Below, one piece after another: positions 17,691 through 25,719 of a DNA stretch of 64,000 bases. The first letter of the stretch is position 1. Every line of letters begins with the position of its first letter. The notes under the pieces were generated by a model that was given only the letters and a program-made list of their open reading frames with translations, was not told the DNA's origin and did no database searches. The DNA is from Streptomyces sp. NBC_00239 (GTDB lineage: Bacteria; Actinomycetota; Actinomycetes; Streptomycetales; Streptomycetaceae): positions 6,076,001 through 6,140,000 of the forward strand of contig NZ_CP108095.1 in assembly GCF_036194065.1 (NCBI RefSeq). Direction: 5' to 3'. The translations under genes and the position numbers were made by a program.

Positions 17691-18947
17691 TCAAAGTGCC
17701 TGCGCAGCGGGCTTGACCATGCCCCGGACTGTGCGCGACTTCACAAACTCGCCGAGGGCGGTCATCTCCCATTCGCCCGAGAACTGGCGGATCAGCTTGG
17801 CCATCATCACGCCGGTCTGCGGCTCGGCGCTGGTGAGGTCGAAGCGGACCAGCTCCTCGCCGGTGGCCGCGTCGATCAGGCGGCAGTAGGCCTTGGCGAC
17901 CTCGGTGAACTTCTGGCCCGAGAACGAATTGACGGTGAAGACCAGACCGGTGGCCTCGGCGGGCAGCCGGCCCAGGTCGACCACGATCACCTCGTCGTCC
18001 CCTGAGCCGTCACCGGTCAGATTGTCACCGGAGTGCTTGATCGAGCCGCCCAGGATGGAGAGCTTGCCGAAGTAGCAGCTGTCCAGGTGGTTGCGCTGCG
18101 GGCCGTACGCGATGACCGAGGCGTCGAGGTCGATGTCCTTGCCGCGGAACGCGGGCTCCCAGCCGAGGCCCATCTTGACCTGCGAGAGCAGCGGGCGGCC
18201 GCCCTTGACGAGGGACACGGTCTGGTTCTTCTGGAGGCTGACCCGCCCCTTGTCGAGGTTGATCTTGCCGCTCGGGGCGGCGGCCGGGGCGGCGACGGGC
18301 GGCGCGGGGGCTGCGGGGGGTGCGGGGGGCGCCGGCGGGGCCTGGGTCGCGGGCGGGGCCGGCCATGCGCCGGGCTGCGGGGCGGCCGGCGGGGCGGGGG
18401 GCGCCGGCGGGGCCACGGGGGCGACGGGGGCCGCGGCGGCGGGCTGCTCGTCCACGGACACGCCGAAGTCGGTGGCGATGCCCGCCAGGCCGTTCGCATA
18501 CCCCTGGCCGACCGCGCGGACCTTCCAGACCCCGCCGCGCAGGTAGACCTCGACGACCACGAGCGCGGTCTCGGAGCCCAGCTGCGGCGGGGTGAAGGAC
18601 GCGATGACGCTGCCGTCGTCCGCGTTGCGCACGGTCGCGGTGGGCTCGATGCCCTGGAAGCTCTGCCCCGCGGCGTCCGGACTGGCCGTGACCACGATCT
18701 TCTCGATGCCGGGCGGAACGGCGGAGGTGTCCACGACGATCGCGTCGGGAGCCGTACCGCCGCCGGACCGGTAGGCGACGCCGGGACCCGACGGCTGGTT
18801 GTAGAAGATGAAGTCGTCGTCGGAGCGGACCTTGCCGTCCGCGGCGAGCAGCAGCCCGGACACGTCGAGCCGTACCGGAGCGGCCACGTCGACCGTCACG
18901 CGGACGGTGTTCAGCGGCAGGTTCGAACCAGGGGTCATAGCGGTCAT
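17691..18947 (-). CDS. TerD-family stress protein with two TerD domains
   Basis: A 418-residue protein. An N-terminal TerD-like domain covers about residues 1-165 (DFIFYNQPSGPGVAYR, then VVDTSAVPPGIEKIVV). A linker of about 70 residues is made almost entirely of Pro and Ala. A complete C-terminal TerD domain covers about 236-418 (INLDKGRVSLQKNQTV, KMGLGWEP, GKDIDLDASVI, GDDEVIVVDLGRLP). TerD domains bind calcium and act in tellurite and envelope stress responses. The start giving MTAMTPGSNLP was preferred; a second ATG is three codons in. A 73-residue gene lies just upstream on the same strand. Confidence 0.88.
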   Translation of the reverse strand: MTAMTPGSNLPLNTVRVTVDVAAPVRLDVSGLLLAADGKVRSDDDFIFYNQPSGPGVAYRSGGGTAPDAIVVDTSAVPPGIEKIVVTASPDAAGQSFQGIEPTATVRNADDGSVIASFTPPQLGSETALVVVEVYLRGGVWKVRAVGQGYANGLAGIATDFGVSVDEQPAAAAPVAPVAPPAPPAPPAAPQPGAWPAPPATQAPPAPPAPPAAPAPPVAAPAAAPSGKINLDKGRVSLQKNQTVSLVKGGRPLLSQVKMGLGWEPAFRGKDIDLDASVIAYGPQRNHLDSCYFGKLSILGGSIKHSGDNLTGDGSGDDEVIVVDLGRLPAEATGLVFTVNSFSGQKFTEVAKAYCRLIDAATGEELVRFDLTSAEPQTGVMMAKLIRQFSGEWEMTALGEFVKSRTVRGMVKPAAQAL

Positions 18948-19030
18948 GCCCGGTGAACGACCGGAGTGCCTTTGCCGTTCCCTTACCCTGCGGGAAGTTC
19001 GGCCGGGCGGCTCAGTGGCCGCTCGGCGGC

Positions 19031-19252
19031 TCAGCGGCGGTTGCGCGGGTGGTTGCGGGCGGCGCGTTCGTTGCCGAACTTGTAGGCGCCGGTCCACCGG
19101 GCCATCACCAGCTGCCCGTCCCCGGACTCCACCTCGGCCAGGAACTTCTCGGCCCGGCCGCCGCGGAGGGTGCCCGCGGCCCGGCCCTGGTGGGTGATGA
19201 CGACGCTGCCGTCGCCGCGCTGCTCGTACGTGAATCCATGGGGTCTGGGCAC
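19031..19252 (-). CDS. Small conserved basic protein, 73 residues
   Basis: A small protein of unknown function with the sequence pattern PHGFTYEQRGDGSVVITHQG, then AEKFLAEVESGDGQLVMARW and a basic C-terminus (RAARNHPRNRR). It looks like a compact beta-rich domain. The GTG chosen directly follows a G-run; the ORF extends 20 codons upstream with less typical sequence. It precedes the two-domain TerD gene by about 80 bases on the same strand, so the two may be co-transcribed. Confidence 0.6.
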   Translation of the reverse strand: MPRPHGFTYEQRGDGSVVITHQGRAAGTLRGGRAEKFLAEVESGDGQLVMARWTGAYKFGNERAARNHPRNRR

Positions 19253-19640
19253 CCCCCGAGTCTGGCGCCCCACCCCACGACCCGGCAACGCACTTTCTGC
19301 CCGCCCGGACACCGCCGGGGGCCCGGGGTGCCGTCCGGCCGACCCCCGGCCTCGCCGGCGTTTGAGGCGCGGGGCTGGGCAGAGCCCACCTCAGCCTTGC
19401 CGGTGCCCTGGGGCAACCTCCAGCCTCGCCAACGCCCTGAGGCGAACCTCGGCCTGAGCGGGGCACATCCAGCCTCGCCGGCGTTTGAGGCGCGGGGTCT
19501 GGGGCGGAGCCCCGGGACTGCAACCCGGCTGGCGCCGGGCACCGGGCTCCGCCCGGACCCGCGCCTCGAACGCCGGCGAGGCTGAATCGGCGCGCCACGG
19601 TCAGCCGGCGGAGCCGAGGGGCGCTGGGCGGGGGCGGGAG
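19253..19640. repeat. Gene-free stretch filled with a dispersed palindromic repeat
   Basis: This stretch has no credible gene. It holds copies of AGCCTCGCCGGCGTTTGAGG followed by CGCGGGG at 19349 (first base changed) and 19471. The inverse arm, GCGCCTCGAACGCCGGCGAG plus GCT, is at 19561-19583. Degenerate copies lie around 19390-19460. The arms at 19471 and 19561 could form a long stem around a GC-rich loop. The same sequence recurs between genes near 33.7, 40.5 and 48.1 kb. Confidence 0.85.
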
Positions 19641-21242
19641 TCAGGCGTTGGCGGGGGAGCCGTCCACCCGGCGGGGGAGCCCCAGCGGATTCCCCTCGCG
19701 CAACTCCGCCGGAAGCAGTCCATCCGGTACGGACTGGTAGGCCACCGGCCGCAACCACCGCTCGATCGCGGTACCACCGACCGAGGTGGAGTGCGAGGTC
19801 GCCGCCGGGTACGGCCCGCCATGGTGCTGGGCGGGCGCCACGGCCACGCCGGTGGGCCAGCCGTTGACCAGGACCCGCCCGGCCAGCGAGGCCGCCTGGG
19901 CGATCAGTTCCGCGGCCGGGCCCGCCGCGCCCGCCGCCTCGGCGTCCGACAGCTGGAGGGTGGCGCTGAGGTTCCCGGGGAGCCGCCCCAGCACCGCGGC
20001 CGCCTCGTCCTGGCCGGCGTACCGCGCGAGGACGGTGACCGGACCGAAGCACTCCTCCAGCAGGAGCCCGTACGGGCCCTCGGGCTCGGTCAGGTGACGG
20101 GCGGGCACCGAGAGGAAGCCCGCGCCGACCGTCAGCTCACCGGAGCCGCCACCGGCACGGGCGCCGACATCGGCGTCCGCGCCCGACTCGGCAGGCGCGT
20201 CCGCGCCCGCCCCCGGCGCGACCGGCGCGGTCACCCCGGGAAGCGCGACCCGCTCACGTACCCCGGCCAGGAAGTTGTCCCGCATCCGGAGGTCGAGGAG
20301 CACACCGGGGGCGGTCCCGGCGACGGACTTGGCGAGGGCCTCGGCGACCCGGTCGCCGTCGGGGCCCTCCGGCACCAGCACCAGGCCGGGCTTCACGCAG
20401 AACTGGCCGACCCCGAGGGTCATCGCACCCGCGAGCCCCGCGCCGATCTCCTCGGCGCGCTCGGCGGCGGCCGCGGCGGTGACCACGACCGGGTTGAGCG
20501 AGCCGAGCTCGCCGTGGAAGGGGATCGGCACCGGCCGGGCGGCGGCCGCGTCGAACAGGGCCCGCCCGCCCCGGATGGAACCGGTGAATCCGGCCGCGGT
20601 CACCAGCGGGTGGCGGATCAGTTCCAGCCCCGCGTCGAAGCCGTGCACGACGGTGACGACGTCCTCGGGCAGCCCCGCCTCGACGGCGGCCCGGCGCAGC
20701 AGCGCGCCGCAGAGTTCGGAGGTCGCGGGGTGGTCGGGGTGCGCCTTGACCACCACCGGGCAGCCGGCCGCGAGGGCGCTGGCCGTGTCGCCGCCGGGGA
20801 CCGAGAAGGCGAGCGGGAAGTTCGAGGCCGCGTACACGGCGACGACGCCCAGCGGCACCTTGTAGCGGCGCAGCTCCGGGCGGGGCGGGGTGAGCGCGGG
20901 ATCGGCGTGGTCGATCCGGATGTCCAGGTAGCCGCCCTCCTCGACCAGGTCGGCGAAGGCGCGCAGCTGGTAGGTGGTGCGGGCGAGTTCACCGGTGAGG
21001 CGGGCGGTGCCGAGGGCCGTCTCGGCGTCGGCGGTCTCGACCACGGCCGCCACCGCCTCGTCCAGCGTCCGGGCCGCGGCGCGCAGGAAGGCGATCCGGG
21101 CGGTGCGGTCGGCGAGCGCGGTGCGCGCGTCGTGCGCCGCTCGCACGGCCGCGTCCACCGCCTGGGGTGTGGCCTGCGCCGCAACCTGTTCGCGCTGCTT
21201 CCCGGTGCGGGGGTCCACACTCCAGACTGGTGCTGCTGCCAT
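19641..21242 (-). CDS. Aldehyde dehydrogenase (NADP+), ketoglutarate-semialdehyde type
   Basis: A 533-residue aldehyde dehydrogenase of the group that includes 2,5-dioxovalerate (alpha-ketoglutarate semialdehyde) dehydrogenases. Visible elements are the cofactor region YAASNFPLAFSVPGGDTASA, the general-base glutamate in FHGELGSLNP and the nucleophile cysteine in GVGQFCVKPGLV. A Gly/Ala-rich insert sits near residue 350 (APGAGADAPAESGADADVGA). Such enzymes finish oxidative sugar or hydroxyproline catabolism. The divergent IclR regulator and shared operator suggest substrate induction. The exact substrate is not certain. Confidence 0.87.
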   Translation of the reverse strand: MAAAPVWSVDPRTGKQREQVAAQATPQAVDAAVRAAHDARTALADRTARIAFLRAAARTLDEAVAAVVETADAETALGTARLTGELARTTYQLRAFADLVEEGGYLDIRIDHADPALTPPRPELRRYKVPLGVVAVYAASNFPLAFSVPGGDTASALAAGCPVVVKAHPDHPATSELCGALLRRAAVEAGLPEDVVTVVHGFDAGLELIRHPLVTAAGFTGSIRGGRALFDAAAARPVPIPFHGELGSLNPVVVTAAAAAERAEEIGAGLAGAMTLGVGQFCVKPGLVLVPEGPDGDRVAEALAKSVAGTAPGVLLDLRMRDNFLAGVRERVALPGVTAPVAPGAGADAPAESGADADVGARAGGGSGELTVGAGFLSVPARHLTEPEGPYGLLLEECFGPVTVLARYAGQDEAAAVLGRLPGNLSATLQLSDAEAAGAAGPAAELIAQAASLAGRVLVNGWPTGVAVAPAQHHGGPYPAATSHSTSVGGTAIERWLRPVAYQSVPDGLLPAELREGNPLGLPRRVDGSPANA

Positions 21243-21319
21243 GGCGCCACTGCCTCCTGGATCTGCCCGGGCCGGCCCGGCCCTGCGGGGGCTCCGGGTC
21301 CGTACTGGCCCGCGCGAGT

Positions 21320-21344
21320 CCGTTCAGTATTCTGAACGGCGTTC
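21320..21344. promoter_or_regulatory. Palindromic operator between aldehyde dehydrogenase and IclR genes
   Basis: A perfect 8-bp inverted repeat, CCGTTCAG-TATT-CTGAACGG (21320-21339), overlaps a second one, GAAC-GGC-GTTC (21334-21344). It lies in the divergent promoter region 78 bases from one start and about 75 from the other. GTTC/GAAC half-sites of this kind suit an IclR regulator. Confidence 0.7.
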
Positions 21345-21418
21345 GTAAGGGTGAATGATCGGTTCTGGTCCGGACTCTATTTCCGCACCGGACGCATGAC
21401 AAGAGGGGCAAAGAGGCG

Positions 21419-22189
21419 ATGGCTACAGCCGAGTCAGGGGCGGCACCGGTCAAATCCGCCGTCCGCACGGTCGAGTTGCTGGAGTGGTGCGCGGCCCGGC
21501 CGGGCCTGCACAGCCTGGCCGAGATCCAGGAGGCGATCGGGTACCCCAAGTCCAGCCTCTACATGCTGCTCCGCACCCTGGTCGACCTGGGCTGGGTGGA
21601 GACGGACACGACCGGCACCCGGTACGGGATCGGGGTCCGCGCGCTCCTGGTCGGCAGCTCGTACATCGACGGCGACGAGGTGGTCGCGGCCGCGCGGCCC
21701 ACCCTGGACCGGCTCTCCGACGACACCACCGAGACCATCCACCTGGCCCGGCTGGACGGGGCGAGCGTGGTGTACCTCGCCACCCGGCAGTCCCAGCACT
21801 TCCTGCGCCCCTTCACCCGGGTCGGCCGGCGGCTGCCCGCGTACTCGACGGCGCTCGGCAAGGCGCTGCTGGCCACGCACACCGACGAGCAGGTGCGCGC
21901 CCTGCTGCCGGAGCGGCTGAAGCCGGTCACCGAGCACACCATCACCGACCGCGAGGTGCTCATCGAGGAGCTGGCGCTGGTGCGGGAACAGGGCTACGCG
22001 GTGGACCGCGAGGAGAACACCCTCGGGCTGCGCTGCTTCGGGGTGGCCGTGCCGTACCGCACGCCGGCCCGGGACGCGATCAGCTGCTCGGTGCCGGGCG
22101 CCCGGCTGACCCCGGGGCACGAGCAGGTGATCAAGGCCGCGCTGTTCGACGCCCGAGACCGCCTGATACTGGCGACGCGGCGGCTCTGA
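21419..22189 (+). CDS. IclR-family transcriptional regulator
   Basis: A 256-residue IclR regulator. The N-terminal winged helix covers about residues 12-75 (RTVELLEWCAARPGLHSLAE, then GYPKSSLYMLLRTLVDLGWV). The C-terminal effector domain has typical blocks (ETIHLARLDGASVVYLATRQ, LPAYSTALGKALLA, GYAVDREENTLGLRCFGVAV). The ATG follows AGAGG closely. It is transcribed away from the aldehyde dehydrogenase gene across the 21320 palindrome and probably regulates both. Confidence 0.92.
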   Translation: MATAESGAAPVKSAVRTVELLEWCAARPGLHSLAEIQEAIGYPKSSLYMLLRTLVDLGWVETDTTGTRYGIGVRALLVGSSYIDGDEVVAAARPTLDRLSDDTTETIHLARLDGASVVYLATRQSQHFLRPFTRVGRRLPAYSTALGKALLATHTDEQVRALLPERLKPVTEHTITDREVLIEELALVREQGYAVDREENTLGLRCFGVAVPYRTPARDAISCSVPGARLTPGHEQVIKAALFDARDRLILATRRL

Positions 22190-22324
22190 GCGGGGGTCGG
22201 GCGTCGTCGCGGCGGCGCTGAGAGGCAGCCGCGGTCGGCGGGGGCGAGTGGCTGCCGGGCCGGGTGGGGACGCCCGGGCGCGGGGCAGCCGGGCCGGGTG
22301 GGGCACCCGGGGTAGTGGGCGTTT

Positions 22325-22342
22325 CTCCCCCGCGTGGGGGAG
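22325..22342. terminator. Small G/C hairpin after the IclR gene
   Basis: CTCCCCC-GCGT-GGGGGAG is a perfect 7-bp stem about 135 bases after the IclR stop and 57 bases before the next gene. It may end the iclR transcript. There is no T run. Confidence 0.45.
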
Positions 22343-22398
22343 GCGGATCCCCTCGGCGGGGGAGGTGGAGGGTGGTGGTCGGCCGGGATGGTGGGGTC

Positions 22399-23517
22399 AT
22401 GACCACGCGAAGCGCCGCCCCTGCCCCTGAACCTGTCTCTCCCGCTCCCGCTCCCACTCCTTCTCGTTCTGTCCCTGTCCCTGCCCCTGTCTCTGCCTCG
22501 GCTCGCGAACCTGGCCCTGCGCCCGCCTCCGTCTCCGTCTCCATCTCCGCCCCTGTCTCGGTATCCACGTCGGCCCGGACCGTCGCCGGAGGCTCACTCA
22601 CTCCCGCGCGCCGGGCTCTGCGGGCCGTCGCGCTGGCGGCCACCGTGCCCTACCTCGCGCTCAAGACGGCCTGGGTGGCGGGGAGTCACATCGGGATACC
22701 CGAAGGCAGCGTTCTGCGGGACCCGGACCTCACGCTCACCGTGGCCAACGCGACCACGATCGCCATGGACGCCACCCTCGCCGTCCTGGTGCTGCTGCTG
22801 ACCCGGCCGTGGGGGCTGCGGGTTCCGGCCTGGCTGCTGACCGTGCCGGTGTACGTGGCGACCGGGCTGCTGGCGCCCATATGCGCCGGGTATCCGGCCC
22901 AGTTGGTGCTGAAGGCCTTCGGGGGCACGCCACTGAAGGCGGACGCGGAGCCCTTCCTCGAACCGTGGGTGTTCGCCGTCGTCTACACCGGCTTCATCGT
23001 CCAGGCCCTCGCGCTGGCCGGCCTGTTCGTGCCGTACGCCCGGGAGCGGTGGGGCAGACGCTGGCAGGGGCCCCTCGGTGCCCGGATGACGGACGCGGCC
23101 CGTGTCGCGGCCGGTGCGGCGGCGGTGGCCGCCCTGGCGGTGGCCGCGCCCCACCTGTACTGGGCGTTCGGGGGCGCCGCTGGGCTCGGCGGGGCCGGGG
23201 TGGACGCGGAATCCTCCACAGCCCGCATGATGCACGGCGTCCACGCGCTCTTCGCCCTTGGCGCGGGGGCGGGAGCACTGATACTCGCCCGCGGCGGCCG
23301 GGTTCGGGCGCGCATGCCGCTGGCCGTCGCCTGGATCGGATCCTCCGCCACCGCCTGCTGGGGCGCCTGGATGACGATCGCCTTGGCGGGTGAGCTGTTC
23401 GACACGGACCAACAGGCCCCCACCGCACTGTTGTTCGCCTACGCTGGCCAAATGATCACTGGGGGCATCGTGGCGGCGGTCCTGACCCGGTTCCTCACGG
23501 CCCGCCGCACCGTGTGA
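22399..23517 (+). CDS. Polytopic membrane protein upstream of a two-component system
   Basis: A 372-residue protein. The first 60 residues are low-complexity Pro/Ala/Ser (APTPSRSVPVPAPVSASA), encoded by a pyrimidine-rich hexamer-like repeat. About eight hydrophobic segments follow (ALAATVPYLALKTAWVAG, TLAVLVLLLT, WVFAVVYTGFIVQALALAGL and others). No known domain is recognised. The ATG follows GGTGGGG. Its stop overlaps the GTG start of the histidine kinase (GTGTGA), so the three genes form one operon. It may be a partner or target of the kinase. Confidence 0.75.
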   Translation: MTTRSAAPAPEPVSPAPAPTPSRSVPVPAPVSASAREPGPAPASVSVSISAPVSVSTSARTVAGGSLTPARRALRAVALAATVPYLALKTAWVAGSHIGIPEGSVLRDPDLTLTVANATTIAMDATLAVLVLLLTRPWGLRVPAWLLTVPVYVATGLLAPICAGYPAQLVLKAFGGTPLKADAEPFLEPWVFAVVYTGFIVQALALAGLFVPYARERWGRRWQGPLGARMTDAARVAAGAAAVAALAVAAPHLYWAFGGAAGLGGAGVDAESSTARMMHGVHALFALGAGAGALILARGGRVRARMPLAVAWIGSSATACWGAWMTIALAGELFDTDQQAPTALLFAYAGQMITGGIVAAVLTRFLTARRTV

Positions 23518-24914
23518 GCGCCGCACGGAACAGTCCGGGGACCGCGGCCGCGACTGGGACTGGGACTGGGGCCGGGGCTGGGGCCGGGGCCGGCGCTGAG
23601 GCCGGGGTCGGCGCCGGGCGTCGGCTGCGGCGGGCGGCCGCGCGGCTCGCGGGGGCCGCGGCCGGGCTGCGGTGGGTGCACCTGATACTCGGCGGCGCCC
23701 TGTTCATGCCGTACTTCCTGCTCGCCGGGGTGGTGGGCAGTGTCCTCACCGGCGGTCGGAGCGCGTTCAGCTCGCTCGGGCTCTCCCTGATGGCGTACGG
23801 CATGGCACTGCCGGTGGTCGCGGTCAGCGGAGTGTTCCGGCTGGTGCGGCCGATGTCGGTGGCCGCGGTACGGGCGATGTGCGCGGTGCCGGGGGAACGG
23901 CTGGCCGACGGGCCCGCCCGGACCTGGGCCGCGCGCGGGCGGACCTCGGGCTGGTGGACCCTGCACCTGGGCGTGGGCGCGGTGCTCAGCGGCCTCACCC
24001 TGGCCGTGCCGCCGATGGCGTTGGTGCTGCTGGTGGTGCCGTTCTCATCGCGGGTGCGGCACTCACAGACCGTCGTGTACCCCTGGTTCTCCCACGGCGG
24101 TGTGCTCGTGGCTCCGCTGGTGGGACTGGCGCTGCTGGTGGCTCTGGCCGGCTGTGCGGCGGCTGCCGGGGCGCTGCTGGCCCGGCTGGCACCGGTGCTG
24201 CTCGGGCCGACCCCCGCCGACCGGCTGGCCGCCGCGGAGGAGCGGGCGGCCGACCTGGCCGTACGCAACCGGCTGGCGCGGGAGCTGCACGACTCGGTGG
24301 GCCACGCGCTCAGCGCGGTCACCCTGCAGGCGGGCGCGGCCCGCAGGGTGCTCGACACGGACCGGGAATTCGTACGGGAGGCGCTGGCGGCGATCGAGGA
24401 GACCACCCGGCGCACGGTCGGGGAGCTGGACACCGTCCTGGGGCTGCTGAGGGACGGCGACGGGGCGCGGCCGGACACCGCACCGGCACCGACACTGGCT
24501 GCCGATCTGGACGGGCTGCTGGACCGGACCCGCGCGGCCGGGATCGCGGTGGAGGCGGTGGGCGGGGACTGGTCGGGAGTGCCGCAGACCGTCTCGCGGG
24601 AGGCCTACCGGATCGTCCAGGAGGGCCTGAGCAATGCGCTGAAACACGGCACGGGGCCCGTGGCCGTGCGGATCGCGGTGGACGGGGACGCAGACGGGAA
24701 GGAGCTGGAGATCGTGATGACCAATCCGACGGCCGGGGCGGCGGCGGTGCCTGCCGGCCGCGAGACCGGGGGCGGCACCGGGGGCCGCGGCCTGCACGGG
24801 ATACGGGAGCGGGCCGCGCTGCTGGGCGGCGCGGCCGAGGCCGGGGAGCGCGACGGCCACTGGCGACTGCGCGCTGCCCTCCCCCTCGCCGCCCGGCCGG
24901 GGCCCCGGCCGTGA
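23514..24914 (+). CDS. Sensor histidine kinase (NarL-type, HisKA_3)
   Basis: A 466-residue membrane kinase. A Gly/Ala-rich N-terminus is encoded by a GGGACTGGGACT-type repeat. About four membrane segments span residues 50-225. The HisKA_3 dimerisation helix carries the phospho-accepting histidine in RELHDSVGHAL (about residue 261). The HATPase domain has EGLSNALKHG (N box) and GGRGLHGIRERAALLGG (G box). The GTG start overlaps the upstream stop, and the response regulator overlaps its own stop, so this is a tight operon. The signal is unknown. Confidence 0.92.
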   Translation: MSAARNSPGTAAATGTGTGAGAGAGAGAEAGVGAGRRLRRAAARLAGAAAGLRWVHLILGGALFMPYFLLAGVVGSVLTGGRSAFSSLGLSLMAYGMALPVVAVSGVFRLVRPMSVAAVRAMCAVPGERLADGPARTWAARGRTSGWWTLHLGVGAVLSGLTLAVPPMALVLLVVPFSSRVRHSQTVVYPWFSHGGVLVAPLVGLALLVALAGCAAAAGALLARLAPVLLGPTPADRLAAAEERAADLAVRNRLARELHDSVGHALSAVTLQAGAARRVLDTDREFVREALAAIEETTRRTVGELDTVLGLLRDGDGARPDTAPAPTLAADLDGLLDRTRAAGIAVEAVGGDWSGVPQTVSREAYRIVQEGLSNALKHGTGPVAVRIAVDGDADGKELEIVMTNPTAGAAAVPAGRETGGGTGGRGLHGIRERAALLGGAAEAGERDGHWRLRAALPLAARPGPRP

Positions 24915-25657
24915 CCGGGCAGCCCGAGGCCGGGGATTCGATGTCCGACGGGTCGATGTCCGGCGGGTCGATGTCCGGCGGGTCGGCCGGGGGGCCTGGT
25001 GGGGGCGTGTTGCGGGTGGTGGTGGCCGACGACGAGCGGATGGTGCGCACGGCGTTGCGGGTGATCCTCGATGCCGAGCCGGACCTCGACGTGGTGGGGG
25101 AGGCCGCCACCGGGGCCGAGGCGGTGTCCGTCGTCCGTGAGCTGCGGCCCGACGTGGTCCTCATGGACGTGCGGATGCCCGGTATCGACGGGATCCGGGC
25201 CACCGAGCAGATCCTCGCCACCCTGGCCGAGCCGCCGCGGGTCGTGGTCGTGACCACCTTCGAGAACGACGCCTACGTGTACGAGGCGCTGCGGGCCGGG
25301 GCCGCCGGGTTCCTGCTCAAGCGGGCGGCGGCCGAGGAGCTGATCGGGGCGGTCCGGCTGGTCGCCCGCAGTGACTCGGTGCTCTTCCCCGCCGCCGTCC
25401 GGGCCCTCGCGGCGGAGCACGCCCGGCGGGAGCCGGCGGCCCCGGCGTGGGCGGCGCGGCTCACCGGGCGGGAGGCGGACGTCCTGCGCCTGATGGCCGG
25501 CGGGCTGTCGAACCACGAGATCAGCGAGCGGCTCGGAGTGGGCCCGGCCACCGTCAAGACGCACGTGGCCGCCGTCCTGGCCAAGACGGGCTCGCGGGAC
25601 CGCACCCAGGCGGTCATCGCCGCCTTCGAAGGAGGTCTGATGATGAGGAAAAGCTGA
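24911..25657 (+). CDS. NarL/LuxR-family response regulator
   Basis: A response regulator of 248 residues. The receiver domain has the acidic pocket (VVADDERM) and the phospho-acceptor aspartate in DVVLMDVRMPG. The LuxR-type helix-turn-helix is at the C-terminus (LTGREADVLRLMAGGLSNHE through VGPATVKTHVAAVLAK). I chose the GTG that overlaps the kinase stop (GTGA). An ATG at 24941 is also possible and would remove ten residues. The N-terminus has three copies of an SMSGG/SMSDG repeat (15 bases each) before the receiver, which is unusual. It is the cognate partner of the kinase. Confidence 0.92.
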   Translation: MTGQPEAGDSMSDGSMSGGSMSGGSAGGPGGGVLRVVVADDERMVRTALRVILDAEPDLDVVGEAATGAEAVSVVRELRPDVVLMDVRMPGIDGIRATEQILATLAEPPRVVVVTTFENDAYVYEALRAGAAGFLLKRAAAEELIGAVRLVARSDSVLFPAAVRALAAEHARREPAAPAWAARLTGREADVLRLMAGGLSNHEISERLGVGPATVKTHVAAVLAKTGSRDRTQAVIAAFEGGLMMRKS

Positions 25658-25719
25658 GAACCCCGCCACAAACGGGGCAGACCGGAACGCCCGGGCCGGT
25701 TCGTGCGTCATCCAGAGGG

